64,000 bases of DNA from Streptomyces megasporus (GCF_000718985.1 NZ_JODL01000030.1:43917-107916), one strand, 5' to 3'; positions 44,025-56,660 are shown, counted from the stretch's first letter. The notes: generated by a model not told the origin, from the letters alone. A program made the numbers and translations.

Positions 44025-44444
44025 ATGCCGACCACCAGCCGTACCGCTCCGCCCGGCCGCAGGGACTCCCGCCGGCCGACCCAGTCGGCCGTGCTCGCCG
44101 CCCGGCGGCGCGAACGCGACCGACAGCCGCACTACTGGTTCGCCCACCGACTGGTGCTCGTCCTCAGCGGCCAGCGGCCGGTCCACCTGCTGCTCGGCCA
44201 CGCCCGCGACGAGGCGTACGAGCAGTTGGCACGGCTCGCCCCGCACGCCCCACTGCGCCCCGCGGCGAACGCTCCGGCCCCCGTGGTGCGAGAGGTCGGC
44301 TGGGCGCAGCCCCGGCCCGGCGCGGTCGAGGCGTTCGCCCGCGTCCGGTCCGGCGACCGACTCCGCGCCCTGGCCTTCCGCCTGGAACGGACCCGCGACC
44401 TGCGCTGGCAGTGCTCCGCCGTCGAACTCGACACGGTGTCCTGA
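44025..44444 (+). CDS. Rv3235-family protein
   Basis: 139 residues from ATG 44025 with GGGGAGAG 6 nt upstream. A basic Arg-rich N-terminal third is followed by a compact domain: HYWFAHRLVLVLSGQRPVHLL, HARDEAYEQLARLAPHAPLR, RVRSGDRLRALAFRLERT, DLRWQCSAVELD. It matches the small actinobacterial family found beside secA. No known enzymatic function. An upstream in-frame extension to 43893 lacks a ribosome site. Confidence 0.8.
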   Translation: MPTTSRTAPPGRRDSRRPTQSAVLAARRRERDRQPHYWFAHRLVLVLSGQRPVHLLLGHARDEAYEQLARLAPHAPLRPAANAPAPVVREVGWAQPRPGAVEAFARVRSGDRLRALAFRLERTRDLRWQCSAVELDTVS

Positions 44445-44578
44445 CCTCACGTGTCCCGGTCCGTCACGGCGTCCCGCCCGTCACGGCGTCCTCACCGCCT
44501 CAAACGGGCCTCGGGCGGCGTCGGACGGGCCCTGGCAGGCGTCGACGGTGCTCGGGCCCTCGGGCGCCCCCGAACGCG

Positions 44579-44613
44579 CCGGGGCCGGGCCCCCGGTGGG
44601 AACCCGGCCCCGG
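44579..44613. terminator. Terminator between Rv3235-like gene and secA
   Basis: 11-bp stem CCGGGGCCGGG / CCCGGCCCCGG with a 13-nt loop, 18 bp from the secA stop. It can serve both converging genes. Confidence 0.65.
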
Positions 44614-44630
44614 CCACGGCGATCGCCGTG

Positions 44631-47453
<2,823 letters not shown>

Positions 47454-47644
47454 GTAGGCTGGCTCCTTGCCGGTCGGGCCTGGCACGGGTCTGGTGCGCT
47501 GGCACGGTGGGCCTCTTCCTTGCCTCGGGCCCTTGCCGCACCGGCCATCGTATGCGAGGGGCCCCGGCCCCTGTACCCCCCAACGTGCGGGAGACCCGGA
47601 AGGTGCCGGATCCGCCCGATTGGATGACTGACAGAATTCCCCCC

Positions 47645-48226
47645 ATGCGTACCGTCACGCTCGAAACCGAGCGCCTGCTCCTGCGCCCCTTCGAGCCTCG
47701 GGACGCCCCCGCGGTCCACGCCGCCTGTCAGGACCCGGACATCCTGCGCTGGACCACGCTCCCCGAGCCGTACCTGCCCGAGCACGCGCGGGCCTTTGTG
47801 ACGGACGTCGCCCCGACCGGCTGGCGCGAGGACACCGCCTACAACTTCGGCGTCTTCACCCGCGCCGGAGAGCTGGTCGGCGCGATGGGACTGGTGCGGA
47901 TCACCCCGCCGGGACCGGAGGGACGCCTCGCGGAGCTGGGCTACTGGACCGCGCGGGAACAGCGCGGCCGCGGCCACACCGTGGAGGCCGCGCGGGCGGT
48001 GGTCGACTGGGCCTTCGCGGAGCTGGACGTGGCGCGGTTGGAGTGGTTCGCCGAGGTCGGGAACGCCGGTTCGCGCGCGGTGGCGGAGCGGCTGGGCTTC
48101 GTCATGGAGGGCACCCTGCGGGCGCGCATACCCTTCCGAGGCACCCGACGGGACGCGTGGGTGGCCTCGCTGCTGCCGTCGGACCGGGGGCGGACGCCGG
48201 CCGTGCCGTACCTCCCGGCGCCATAG
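47645..48226 (+). CDS. GNAT-family N-acetyltransferase (RimJ/RimL-like)
   Basis: 193 residues. The start [20 protein letters not shown] is typical of the RimJ/RimL/Acetyltransf_3 class. The acetyl-CoA loop lies in [20 protein letters not shown] and the C-terminal half has [20 protein letters not shown]. The acceptor may be a protein N-terminus, an amine or an antibiotic; it cannot be assigned. Divergent from secA across ~190 bp. Confidence 0.88.
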   Translation: MRTVTLETERLLLRPFEPRDAPAVHAACQDPDILRWTTLPEPYLPEHARAFVTDVAPTGWREDTAYNFGVFTRAGELVGAMGLVRITPPGPEGRLAELGYWTAREQRGRGHTVEAARAVVDWAFAELDVARLEWFAEVGNAGSRAVAERLGFVMEGTLRARIPFRGTRRDAWVASLLPSDRGRTPAVPYLPAP

Positions 48227-48314
48227 CGGGACACGGGCGGCAGAGCACGGGCGGCAGAGCACTCATCGGCCGAATCCGGCATCCGTTGTCGGTGGCGGCC
48301 TCTATCGTCGGCGC

Positions 48315-49484
48315 ATGACCACCGTGACGCTCTCCCTCTCCGCCGACGAGGCACGCCGGATCGCGCTGCGCGCACAGGGGTTGCTGGGCTCCCCGGACCG
48401 CCGGGCCGGGGTGCGAGGCGTACTGCGGCGTCTGGGCGCCGTACAGTTGGACACCATCTCGGTGTTGGCCCGCTCACACGAACTGGTGCCGTACGCGCGG
48501 CTGGGCGCGGTCGGCCGCGAGAAGGTCGAGGCGGCGTACTGGACGGACGCGCACGCCTTTGAGTACTGGTCGCACGCCGCCTGTGTCCTGCCGATCGAGG
48601 AGTGGCCGTACTTCGCCTTCCGGCGCCGGGCGTTCCGCGCCCGGGGGCACCGCTGGCACCGCATGGAGGACTCGGAGCGCTCCTGTGCCGCCGTACGGGA
48701 CAGGCTGAAGGCCGACGGCCCGCTGACCGCCTCCGAGCTGGGCGGCGCCAAGAACGGCGGCGAGTGGTACGACTGGTCCGAGACGAAGATCGCGGTCGAG
48801 TGGCTGTTGGACGTCGGCGAGGTGGTCTGCACCGAGCGGCGCGGCTGGAAACGGGTGTACGACCTGGCCGAGCGCGCCGTCCCCGACGACCTGCTGCACG
48901 ACGACCTCACCGACCACGAGTGCCTGCGCCGGCTGGTCGCCCAGGCCGGGGCGGCCATGGGCGTGGCCACCCGGGCGGATCTGGCCGACTACCACCGGCT
49001 GAAGGGCGAGCAGGTCGACGCGGTGGTGGCGGAGACGGGCCTGGTCCCGGTGGAGGTCGAGGGCTGGGGGAGGCCGGCCTGGGCCCATCCCGCGGCGCTG
49101 GAGGCCGAGTCCGCCGCGGGCCGGGAGCGGCACCGCACCACGCTGCTGTCGCCGTTCGACTCGCTGATCTGGGACCGCAAGCGCACCGAGCGGATCTTCG
49201 GCTTCACCCACCGGCTGGAAGCATACGTGCCCCGAGCCAGGCGGACGCACGGCTACTTCGCGATGCCGCTGCTATCGAGGGGACGGCTGGTGGGCCGGGT
49301 CGACCCGGCTCGTGAGGGCCGGACTCTGGTGGCCCGACAGGTGTCGATGGCGGGGCGTGGGGCCGTGGAGCCGATGGCGCGGGCCCTGTGGGAGGCGGCG
49401 GGTTGGGTGGGCTGTGACACGGTCCGCGTCGAACGCTGCGACGACCCGGAGCTGGCCGCCGCCCTCACCGCGGCCCTCGCCTGA
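48315..49484 (+). CDS. YcaQ/AlkX-like winged-helix DNA glycosylase family protein
   Basis: 389 residues. Belongs to the HTH_42 (winged helix DNA-binding) family, whose studied members unhook interstrand crosslinks and excise alkylated bases. The N-terminal block LGAVQLDTISVLARSHELVP contains the catalytic-type QLD motif (family QxD). Further blocks are AYWTDAHAFEYWSHAACVLP and TLLSPFDSLIWDRKRTERIF. Some homologues protect producers of DNA-alkylating antibiotics, but no such pathway is evident here, and most genomes have a housekeeping copy. Confidence 0.85.
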   Translation: MTTVTLSLSADEARRIALRAQGLLGSPDRRAGVRGVLRRLGAVQLDTISVLARSHELVPYARLGAVGREKVEAAYWTDAHAFEYWSHAACVLPIEEWPYFAFRRRAFRARGHRWHRMEDSERSCAAVRDRLKADGPLTASELGGAKNGGEWYDWSETKIAVEWLLDVGEVVCTERRGWKRVYDLAERAVPDDLLHDDLTDHECLRRLVAQAGAAMGVATRADLADYHRLKGEQVDAVVAETGLVPVEVEGWGRPAWAHPAALEAESAAGRERHRTTLLSPFDSLIWDRKRTERIFGFTHRLEAYVPRARRTHGYFAMPLLSRGRLVGRVDPAREGRTLVARQVSMAGRGAVEPMARALWEAAGWVGCDTVRVERCDDPELAAALTAALA

Positions 49485-49493
49485 CCGTCCGCC

Positions 49494-50243
49494 TCACCTG
49501 ATCTCCAGGATCTTCTCCCGCATCGCGTAGACCACGGCCTCCATCCGGGAGTGGAGCTGGAGTTTCTCCAGGATGTTGCGGACGTGGTTCTTCACCGTGT
49601 TCTCGCTGATGAAGAGTTCCTTGGCGATGTCCCGGTTGTTCATGCCGGTGGCGACGAGCTTGAGCACCTCCAACTCCCGGTCTGTGAGGCGGGGTGCGGG
49701 CACCAGCCGCTTCTCGTCGGTGCGTTGGATCATCGACTTGAACTCGGTCAGCAGTTTCGCCGCCATCGACGGGCTGATCTGGGACTGCCCGTCGGCGACC
49801 GCGCGGATCGCGGTGGAGACCTCGTCGGTGGAGATCTCCTTGAGCAGGTAGCCGGTGGCCCCGGCCTTGATGGCGTCGTAGAGGTCGGCCTCCTCGTCGC
49901 TGATCGTCAGCATGATGATCTTCGCGCTGGGGGCCACCTCCTTGATCGAGGTGCACGCCTCGATGCCGCCGCGCCGGGGCATCCGCACGTCCATCAGGAC
50001 GATGTCGGGCAGCAGGTCGGCGGCCTTCTCCACGGCCTCGGCGCCGTCGGCCGCCTCGCCGACGACCTCGATGTCCTCCTCCTGCGCCAGGACGATCTCC
50101 AACCCGCGCCGGAAGAGGGCGTGGTCGTCGACCACCAGGACCCGGATGGGCTCCTCGCGCGACGCGGCTCCCCGCGTGTCCGCGGGGGCGGTGCCACCGC
50201 CGTCGTGCGCGCCGGACCTCACGGGCCCGAAGCTGTCCGCCAT
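49494..50243 (-). CDS. NarL/LuxR-type response regulator
   Basis: 249 residues from ATG 50243, with GGGGAGGA just upstream. A ~32-residue disordered N-terminus precedes the receiver domain (IRVLVVDDHALFRRGLEIVL; phospho-Asp in DIVLMDVRMP; LKEIS with the conserved Lys). The C-terminal LuxR helix-turn-helix is LTDRELEVLKLVATGMNNRD followed by ENTVKNHVRNILEKL. No sensor kinase lies next to it, so it is an orphan in this window. The orthologous position near secA/hpf is conserved in streptomycetes. Confidence 0.93.
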   Translation of the reverse strand: MADSFGPVRSGAHDGGGTAPADTRGAASREEPIRVLVVDDHALFRRGLEIVLAQEEDIEVVGEAADGAEAVEKAADLLPDIVLMDVRMPRRGGIEACTSIKEVAPSAKIIMLTISDEEADLYDAIKAGATGYLLKEISTDEVSTAIRAVADGQSQISPSMAAKLLTEFKSMIQRTDEKRLVPAPRLTDRELEVLKLVATGMNNRDIAKELFISENTVKNHVRNILEKLQLHSRMEAVVYAMREKILEIR

Positions 50244-50327
50244 CGTTCCTCCCCCTGCAGGCCGGGCTACGCGACACCAACCGGGCCTGGCGGAGCGCCG
50301 GTTGGGCGTGAAGCCATGATTCCATGC

Positions 50328-50366
50328 CCCGCCCCCGGCCGAATTCCTCGATCGGCCGGGGGCGGG
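50328..50366 (-). terminator. Terminator after hpf
   Basis: 15-bp perfect stem CCCGCCCCCGGCCGA / TCGGCCGGGGGCGGG with a 9-nt loop, 26 bp past the hpf stop. Confidence 0.8.
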
Positions 50367-50392
50367 ATGGTTCACGGTGTCAGCGACTGTTC

Positions 50393-51097
50393 TCAGCCAC
50401 CGAGAGCGCCTCCGACGCCCCGCGGCGGCTCCTGCGCGAACGGATCGGGTTCCAGATGGATGACGCCGTAGTCGTAGCCGTGACGCCGGTAGACGACGCT
50501 CGGCAACTTGGTCTCGGAGTCGACGAACAGGTAGAAGTCATGCCCGACCAGCTCCATCTCGTACAGGGCCTGGTCCAGTGACATCGGGGCCGCGGTGTGG
50601 GTCTTCTCCCGTACGACCAGCGGTCCTTCCCCTTGGACCTCCAGTGGTCCGATCCTGGTGGTGGGCGGCTCCTCCTGTTCCGCCGTCCGCCGGGGTTCCA
50701 GGTTGCCGTCCTCGCCGATGCTCGCCGCGTTCGGGACGGTCACGGCCACGTCGCGTGCCGGAATCCGGTTGTGGCCGTTGCCTCGCCGCGCACAGACCCG
50801 CTTGTCGTGCTGCTTGCGCAGCCGCGTTTCCAGCTTCTCCGTGGCGAGATCCAGTGCCGCGTACGGGTCGGCCGCCGACGCCTCGGCGCGGATCACCGGC
50901 CCCCTGGAGCGCATCGTGATCTCCACTCGGTCACGACGGTCGGCCTGACGGGGGTTGTGCTCCTTGGTCACCTCGACGTCGAGACGGATCGCCTTGGCAT
51001 CGATCTTCTGGATCTTCTCCAGCTTGAGCTTGTCGACCACGTGCTTGCGGAAACGCTCCGGCACCTCTGTCTTGCGGCCCTTGACGACGATGTCCAC
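50393..51097 (-). CDS. hpf: Ribosome hibernation promoting factor, long form
   Basis: 234 residues, the long HPF type that dimerises 70S ribosomes to inactive 100S particles. The N-terminal HPF/YfiA fold is MDIVVKGRKTEVPERFRKHV followed by LDLATEKLETRLRKQHDKRV. A linker (about residues 105-165) follows. The C-terminal dimerisation domain contains MSLDQALYEMELVGHDFYLF and YRRHGYDYGVIHLEP. Preceded by a 325-bp upstream region, which suggests complex regulation, as expected for a stress-induced gene. Confidence 0.95.
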   Translation of the reverse strand: MDIVVKGRKTEVPERFRKHVVDKLKLEKIQKIDAKAIRLDVEVTKEHNPRQADRRDRVEITMRSRGPVIRAEASAADPYAALDLATEKLETRLRKQHDKRVCARRGNGHNRIPARDVAVTVPNAASIGEDGNLEPRRTAEQEEPPTTRIGPLEVQGEGPLVVREKTHTAAPMSLDQALYEMELVGHDFYLFVDSETKLPSVVYRRHGYDYGVIHLEPDPFAQEPPRGVGGALGG

Positions 51098-51422
51098 GCA
51101 GAACTCCGTTCCCGGGCGGTTCCGCGGAACAGGGGCGGAACTCGCCCTTTGTGCACTGAGTCCGGATGGCTCCGATCACATACGGTCACCATCCGGCGCT
51201 ACGTCGGGTTGCGACTTTCACCTCCTCCTCCCCTTGCGGGGAGATCACCATCCCTCTCGTACAGAGGCAATGGCCAGCAAAGCCGGGCAAACGCCTGATA
51301 GCGCACATGTCCCGCTGCAGGGAACAGCTTTCACCATTCCTCACAACCGAACCTACCCCCACTGGGGGAAGCTCGGCACCCCTTACCGGCACGTACCTCC
51401 GATCGGGTGCATTCTGCCTCTG
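51098..51422. other. Intergenic region upstream of hpf
   Basis: 325 bp between the hpf start and the comF stop. It is less GC-rich than its neighbours, especially about 51300-51450 (GTTATACATCTGTAACC). A small CCCCCACTGGGGG hairpin at about 51357 may end the comF transcript. The hpf promoter(s) should be here. No gene recognised. Confidence 0.4.
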
Positions 51423-52190
51423 TTATACATCTGTAACCCTCAACGAGCGGTTCCAATCGGCGGTTCCGCCACTTCCGGCCCCGCCGGGCGCCCGTGGCGC
51501 CTCCGGCTCCGCGACCGCGACCACCGCCGCGCCGATCACCCTGCCGCCCGCCCCGGTCAGCGCCCGCGTCGCCTCCGCGAGCGTGGCGCCCGTCGTGACC
51601 AGGTCGTCCACCACGACCACCGGGCCCTCCCCCAACAGCCTTCCGGCGCCGGCCGACGTCCCCAGCGCACCGGCCAGGTTGGCCGACCGCCGCGCGACGG
51701 TCAGCCCCGCCTGATCGGCCACGGAGCGCCGCTGCCGCAGCACGGCCGGCACCCGCGCGGACCACCCGGCGCGTCTCAGCGCCCCGGCCGCCGCCAGCGC
51801 CGTCCGCCGCACCGGGTCGTGGCCGCGCGCCGCCACCGCCCGACGCGCGGACGGCACCGGCACCAGCAGCAGCGGCCCACCGTCCGCGGCGGACCCCGCG
51901 GCGTCCGCCACCGCCCGCACCACCCCGGCCAGCACGACCCCCAACGGGGCGGCCAGCCCCAGCGCACCGCGCTCCTTGTGCGCCAGCAGCACGGCCCGCG
52001 CCTCGTCGACGTACGTCGGCCCCGCGAACACCGGCGGCCCGTCTCGGAACCCGGGCGGGCGCACCCGCCGCACCGCCGCCCCGTACAGCGCCGCCCGGCA
52101 CCGCGCGCACAGGTCGGCGCGCGGCGCCCCGCATCCGGCACAGTCGGCCGGCAGCACCAAATCGGCCAATTCCCGCCACCATCCCCGCAT
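51423..52190 (-). CDS. ComF-family phosphoribosyltransferase-like protein
   Basis: 255 residues. The N-terminal four-Cys zinc site (PADCAGCGAPRADLCARCRA) and the C-terminal PRPP loop (VVVVDDLVTTGATLAEATRA, about residue 185) define ComF/GntX. A LLVPVPSARRAVAARGHDPV segment is also typical. In naturally transformable bacteria ComF works in DNA uptake; its role in streptomycetes is unclear. It follows lpqB by 10 bp on the same strand, so it may be the last gene of the mtrAB-lpqB operon. Confidence 0.9.
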   Translation of the reverse strand: MRGWWRELADLVLPADCAGCGAPRADLCARCRAALYGAAVRRVRPPGFRDGPPVFAGPTYVDEARAVLLAHKERGALGLAAPLGVVLAGVVRAVADAAGSAADGGPLLLVPVPSARRAVAARGHDPVRRTALAAAGALRRAGWSARVPAVLRQRRSVADQAGLTVARRSANLAGALGTSAGAGRLLGEGPVVVVDDLVTTGATLAEATRALTGAGGRVIGAAVVAVAEPEAPRAPGGAGSGGTADWNRSLRVTDV

Positions 52191-52200
52191 GCGGGGATGC

Positions 52201-54087
52201 CTACCCCGGGTAAACCGGCATCGACCCCTCGTCCGTGACCAGTTCCCAGTCGCCGTCGCGCGAGAGCCGGGCGATGCCCTCCCGGGTGTCGGCCAGCAAC
52301 GGCTTCTCCCCGTCCTCCGAGGCCGCCACACCCGTCACCTCGTTGAGTCCGGGAAGCGTGGACGGGCTCGCCGGCGAACCGTCCGTCGCCGCGTACCGCA
52401 ACTGCTGCACGCCCCCGGCCTCCCGACCGACGACCACCAGCCTGCTGTCCCCCGCCCAGGACGCGTCCACCACGTTCTCCATCTGCGGGGCGATCGGCCG
52501 CAGGCCGTTCACGATCGCCCTGGACGCACCGTCGTCGGCCTCCTCCCGCTCGATGCGCCCGAGCCGGAGCGTCGTACGGCCCTCCTCGCTGATCAGCAAC
52601 GCCATGCGCACACCGTCCGAGGAGACCCGCAGCGCCTCGATCCGGCCCTTGCCGAGACCGATCACCTCGACCGTCTCCGCCTCCTCCTGGCCCCCGCGCA
52701 GCCGCAGCAGCCCGGGCCCGTCCGGGTCCCGGTCGGCCACCCACAGATCGCCGAGCCCGTCCCAGCTCGGGGCCGTCAGCCGATCCGCCTCCCGCTCGGC
52801 CCCACTGGTCAGAAGAGGATCGCCCAGCTCGGTGTCGGTGGTCAGCGGGGCGACGTACAGCGCCCTGCCGTCCAGCGACACGCCCGCGCCGCGCTGCTCG
52901 TCCCGGCTCACCGAGACCGCGCTCCACGGGACCCGCCCGGCGCCGAACGGCCCGTCGACCGGGACGGCCCGGTCGGTGCCCTCCTCCACCATGGACAGTC
53001 GATTGCCGTCGTCGACGAGGTACCCCGCGTCCGGGTCGGCGTTCAGCCGTCCCGGCGCGTACGCCCCGGCCTCCTCACGGCTCTGCTCGCACAGCTCCTC
53101 GCCGCCCCGCCCGACGGTCAACCGGACGCGGCCGACCTTGCTCGACACCTGACCGCTCACCGTGTACAGCACCTGCGCCGCCATCCGGGCGCACTGGGCC
53201 TCGTCCACCAGGATCGGACGCTCGTGCCCGCCGGCCTTCCCCCTGGTCAGGGGGACGGTCAACGTCCCGGAGTCGTCCGGGGCGAGCGGCGCGCCGCCGG
53301 CGAGCCGCACGTCCTCGGGGAAGGCCGAGGACACCACCGGTTCCAGCCAGTCGGTCGGCCCGTCCAGCACCGCCCTGACCGCCGCGGTCACCGGGTCTAT
53401 TCGCTCCCGGAGGTGGACCGGGTCGGCGACCAGGACGTCCCCGCCCCGCGTCACCGCGCCGGTGTCCGGGCCCAGGTCCGCGTAGTGGTAGACGTTGACC
53501 GGCTCGTAGTTGCGCTGGAAGTCGGACTGGGCCACCACCAGCCCGTCCGGCAGCCGGTCTATCCGCCACTGCCCGTCGACCTTGACCAGGTGGAACGTCT
53601 CCCGGTACGTCCCCTCACCCGGCCGGTAGGAGTGCTCGCCGTCCACCAGGGCGATCCTGGCGCCGGTCACCTCCAGCATGACGCCCCTGGTCTCCCGGCC
53701 GACGAGGTCGTTGCGCGAGGAGAGCACGCGGGGCGCGTCGTCGAGCACCGTCGTGCGGGCGAAGGGATCCCAGGTCTCGGCCGTCCGGTCGGTCAGGTAC
53801 TCGCGAGCCGTCCGGAAATCCGGTTCGTCGCTGGTCGTGGCCTCCAGGAAGCCGCGGACGATCTCCCAGGGCGACGCGCCGTTGCGCGGGCTCACCCCGA
53901 ACACCCGCACCTGCGAATCGGTGCCGGCACGAGGGGATGCGGCGACCCGGCGCACGTCCCCCTCGTCGGGCATCGACGCGCAACCGGCGAGCAGCAGGGC
54001 CACGGCTCCCAGCGCCGCCGTGGCCCGGCGGCGTCTCGGACGACCCGCGAGGCCCCCGAGACGCTCAGTCACCATGTCGCTCGCCAT
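52201..54087 (-). CDS. lpqB: Lipoprotein LpqB (MtrAB accessory protein)
   Basis: 628 residues from ATG 54087 (ATG 54075 is an alternative). The lipobox LLLAGCASMP puts the lipidated Cys near residue 36. A GerMN domain (about residues 210-330, with TAAVRAVLDGPTDWLEPVVS) is followed by a C-terminal beta-propeller. In actinobacteria LpqB interacts with the MtrB sensor outside the membrane and modulates MtrA signalling. The start overlaps the mtrB stop by about 20 bp, giving translational coupling. Confidence 0.93.
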   Translation of the reverse strand: MASDMVTERLGGLAGRPRRRRATAALGAVALLLAGCASMPDEGDVRRVAASPRAGTDSQVRVFGVSPRNGASPWEIVRGFLEATTSDEPDFRTAREYLTDRTAETWDPFARTTVLDDAPRVLSSRNDLVGRETRGVMLEVTGARIALVDGEHSYRPGEGTYRETFHLVKVDGQWRIDRLPDGLVVAQSDFQRNYEPVNVYHYADLGPDTGAVTRGGDVLVADPVHLRERIDPVTAAVRAVLDGPTDWLEPVVSSAFPEDVRLAGGAPLAPDDSGTLTVPLTRGKAGGHERPILVDEAQCARMAAQVLYTVSGQVSSKVGRVRLTVGRGGEELCEQSREEAGAYAPGRLNADPDAGYLVDDGNRLSMVEEGTDRAVPVDGPFGAGRVPWSAVSVSRDEQRGAGVSLDGRALYVAPLTTDTELGDPLLTSGAEREADRLTAPSWDGLGDLWVADRDPDGPGLLRLRGGQEEAETVEVIGLGKGRIEALRVSSDGVRMALLISEEGRTTLRLGRIEREEADDGASRAIVNGLRPIAPQMENVVDASWAGDSRLVVVGREAGGVQQLRYAATDGSPASPSTLPGLNEVTGVAASEDGEKPLLADTREGIARLSRDGDWELVTDEGSMPVYPG

Positions 54088-55981
54088 GCCGTCCGCGCTC
54101 CTCCGTCGTCCCCGTCCGTGCACCGGGCCCGTTCCCCTCCGCGCCGCCCGTGCCCCGCGGCGGCGCCGCCACCGTGCCGGCCGCCGGGCCCCGCCCGTCC
54201 TCGGTGCCCCCGCCCGACCCCGACACGGACGCGCGGGCGCCGCCGGCCGGGCCGCTCGCCTGGGCCCGCCGACGGCGGGAGTCCGCGGGTTCCAGGGGGA
54301 TGGGCGAGCCGCGCAGGGGTCCGCCCGCGGTCTGCGGAATGGTCAGCCGGAACTGCGAGCCGCCGCCCGGCTCGCCCCAGGCCTGGAGCCAGCCGCCGTG
54401 CAGCCTGGCGTCCTCCACCGCGATGGACAGCCCCAGACCGGTGCCGCCCGTGGTGCGGGCCCGGGCGGGGTCGGCGCGCCAGAAGCGGTTGAAGACCCGG
54501 CCGGCCTCGCCCGGCTTGAGCCCGACGCCGTAGTCGCGGACGGCCACGGCCACCGCCCCGTCGCCCGTGGCGAGCCGGATCACGATGTCGCGCCCCTCCC
54601 CGTGCTCGACGGCGTTGACGACGAGGTTGCGCAGCACGCGCTCGACCCGGCGGGCGTCGGCCTCCGCCACCACCGGCCGGTCGTCGCCGTGCACCAGGAA
54701 ACGACTGCCCTTGCGTTCGGCGAGCGGCTCGGCCCCTTCCAGGACGCGCCTGACCACATCGCGCAGATCGGTCGGCTCGGCCTCCAAGGCGGCGGCGCCA
54801 GCGTCGAAGCGGCTGATCTCCAACAGGTCGGCGAGCAGCGACTCGAAGCGGTCGAGCTGCCCCAACAGCAGTTCGGCCGAACGGGCCGTCACCGGATCGA
54901 ATTCCTCGCGCGCCTCGTAGATGACGTCCGCCGCCATCCGCACCGTGGTCACCGGGGTGCGCAGTTCGTGCGAGACGTCCGAGACGAAACGCCTCTGCAT
55001 CCGGGACAGCTCCTCCAACTGCTGAATCTTCAACTGGAGGTTCTTCGCCATCTTGTTGAACGACTCGCCCAACCGCGCGATGTCGTCCTCGCCGGTGACC
55101 TTCATCCGCTCCTGGAGGCGCCCGGCGGCCAGCCGCTCGGAGATCCTGGCGGCCATCCGCACGGGGGTGACGACCTGGCGCACCACCAGCCAGGCGATGG
55201 CGCCCAGCAGCACCACCACGAAGACCCCGGCGGTGGCGAGGGTGCCCTTCACCAGGCTGAGGGACTTCTCCTCCTGGGTGAACGGGAAGAGGTAGTAGAG
55301 CTGGTACGGGTCGCCGTTGGGGTCGTTGAGCCGCTTCCCCACGATCAGCGCGGCCTCGGTCCGGCCGTCCTGCAGCACGATCCTGCCGTACTGCTCGTGG
55401 GTGTCCGGGCTCTGGTCCAGCGCCTCGCGCAGCTCCACCGGCACGCTCTCCTCGTGCTGCACCGTGCCGGAGGCGCGCGGTCCGTGCCTGCCCGTGCTCC
55501 CGTTGACGCCGAAGGTTCCCGTGTCCTCCTCCGAGCTGAGCGCCACCAGGTAGTAGACGCCCTGCCCGCCGCTGGCGAGCTGCGCCACCAGGTCGGTCAA
55601 CCAGATACCGGTGTCCCGGACCCCTCGACGGCCGTTCCCGGCGTCCCCCTCGATCTCCCCGTCGGCCGCGTCGTCGGCCATCTGCTCGGCCACCGCGAAG
55701 CCCCCGGCGGCCTGGCTCTGCGCCGCCTGCCGTTTGGCCTCCAGCAGACCGTTGCGGACCTGCCCGATGACGACCACACCGAGCAGCAGGACGACGGCGA
55801 GCGACATCAGCAGGGTGGCGGCCACCACCCGCAACTGGATGTTGCGCCGCCACAGCCGTGCCACGGCCAGCAGCGGACGACGCACCCAACGGACGAACAT
55901 CCGGAAGACGGGATGCGCCCGGCTGCCCGTCGCCCCCTCGGACAGCAGTCCGTCAGGGAGGAAACGACCGCCGTGCCACAT
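54065..55981 (-). CDS. mtrB: Sensor histidine kinase MtrB
   Basis: 638 residues. First helix VVAATLLMSLAVVLLLGVVV (about residue 55), an extracellular sensor region of ~150 residues, second helix ATAGVFVVVLLGAIAWLVVR, then HAMP. HisKA has FVSDVSHELRTPVTTVRMAA with the phosphorylated His. The ATPase domain includes NLVVNAVEHGEG, DYGVGLKPGEAG and GGTGLGLSIAVEDA. The C-terminal ~90 residues are a Gly/Ala/Arg-rich tail not needed for the fold. MtrB phosphorylates MtrA, and the pair links division and development in actinobacteria. It starts 1 bp after the mtrA stop. Confidence 0.95.
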   Translation of the reverse strand: MWHGGRFLPDGLLSEGATGSRAHPVFRMFVRWVRRPLLAVARLWRRNIQLRVVAATLLMSLAVVLLLGVVVIGQVRNGLLEAKRQAAQSQAAGGFAVAEQMADDAADGEIEGDAGNGRRGVRDTGIWLTDLVAQLASGGQGVYYLVALSSEEDTGTFGVNGSTGRHGPRASGTVQHEESVPVELREALDQSPDTHEQYGRIVLQDGRTEAALIVGKRLNDPNGDPYQLYYLFPFTQEEKSLSLVKGTLATAGVFVVVLLGAIAWLVVRQVVTPVRMAARISERLAAGRLQERMKVTGEDDIARLGESFNKMAKNLQLKIQQLEELSRMQRRFVSDVSHELRTPVTTVRMAADVIYEAREEFDPVTARSAELLLGQLDRFESLLADLLEISRFDAGAAALEAEPTDLRDVVRRVLEGAEPLAERKGSRFLVHGDDRPVVAEADARRVERVLRNLVVNAVEHGEGRDIVIRLATGDGAVAVAVRDYGVGLKPGEAGRVFNRFWRADPARARTTGGTGLGLSIAVEDARLHGGWLQAWGEPGGGSQFRLTIPQTAGGPLRGSPIPLEPADSRRRRAQASGPAGGARASVSGSGGGTEDGRGPAAGTVAAPPRGTGGAEGNGPGARTGTTEERGRHGERHGD

Positions 55982-55982
55982 G

Positions 55983-56660
55983 TCAGCTAGGTCCGGCCTT
56001 GTACCCCACGCCGCGCACGGTCACCACGATCTCGGGACGCTCCGGGTCCTTCTCCACCTTGGAACGCAGCCGCTGCACATGGACGTTGACCAGACGGGTG
56101 TCCGCCGCGTGGCGGTAGCCCCACACCTGCTCCAGCAGCACCTCGCGGGTGAAGACCTGCCACGGCTTGCGGGCCAGCGCCACCAGCAGGTCGAACTCCA
56201 GGGGGGTCAGCGCGATCGACTGCCCGTCCCGCTTCACGGAGTGACCCGCCACGTCGATGACCAGGTCGCCGATGGTGAGCTGCTCGGGCGCGGGCTCCTC
56301 CGAACGACGCAGCCGCGCCCGGATCCGGGCCACCAGCTCCTTGGGCTTGAACGGCTTGACGACGTAGTCGTCGGCGCCGGACTCCAGCCCCACCACCACG
56401 TCGACGGTGTCGCTCTTGGCGGTGAGCATGACGATCGGCACCCCGGACTCGGCGCGGATCAGCCGGCACACCTCGATGCCGTCCCGCCCCGGCAGCATCA
56501 GGTCGAGCAGGACCAGATCGGGTTTGGTCTCCCGGAAAGCGGCGAGCGCCTTGTCGCCGTCGGACACGAACGACGGTTCAAAGCCTTCGCCGCGGAGCAC
56601 GATGCCGAGCATCTCCGCCAGTGCGGTGTCGTCGTCGACGACCAGGACTCGTCCCTTCAT
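55983..56660 (-). CDS. mtrA: Response regulator MtrA
   Basis: 225 residues, OmpR type. Receiver domain start GRVLVVDDDTALAEMLGIVL, phospho-Asp in DLVLLDLMLPGRDG, and Lys in VVKPFKPKELV. The winged-helix DNA-binding domain contains ALTPLEFDLLVALARKPWQV and QVWGYRHAADTRLVNVHVQR. MtrA controls development and secondary metabolism genes in Streptomyces. Its ATG overlaps the mtnA stop (ATGA), so it is read with the upstream gene. Confidence 0.97.
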   Translation of the reverse strand: MKGRVLVVDDDTALAEMLGIVLRGEGFEPSFVSDGDKALAAFRETKPDLVLLDLMLPGRDGIEVCRLIRAESGVPIVMLTAKSDTVDVVVGLESGADDYVVKPFKPKELVARIRARLRRSEEPAPEQLTIGDLVIDVAGHSVKRDGQSIALTPLEFDLLVALARKPWQVFTREVLLEQVWGYRHAADTRLVNVHVQRLRSKVEKDPERPEIVVTVRGVGYKAGPS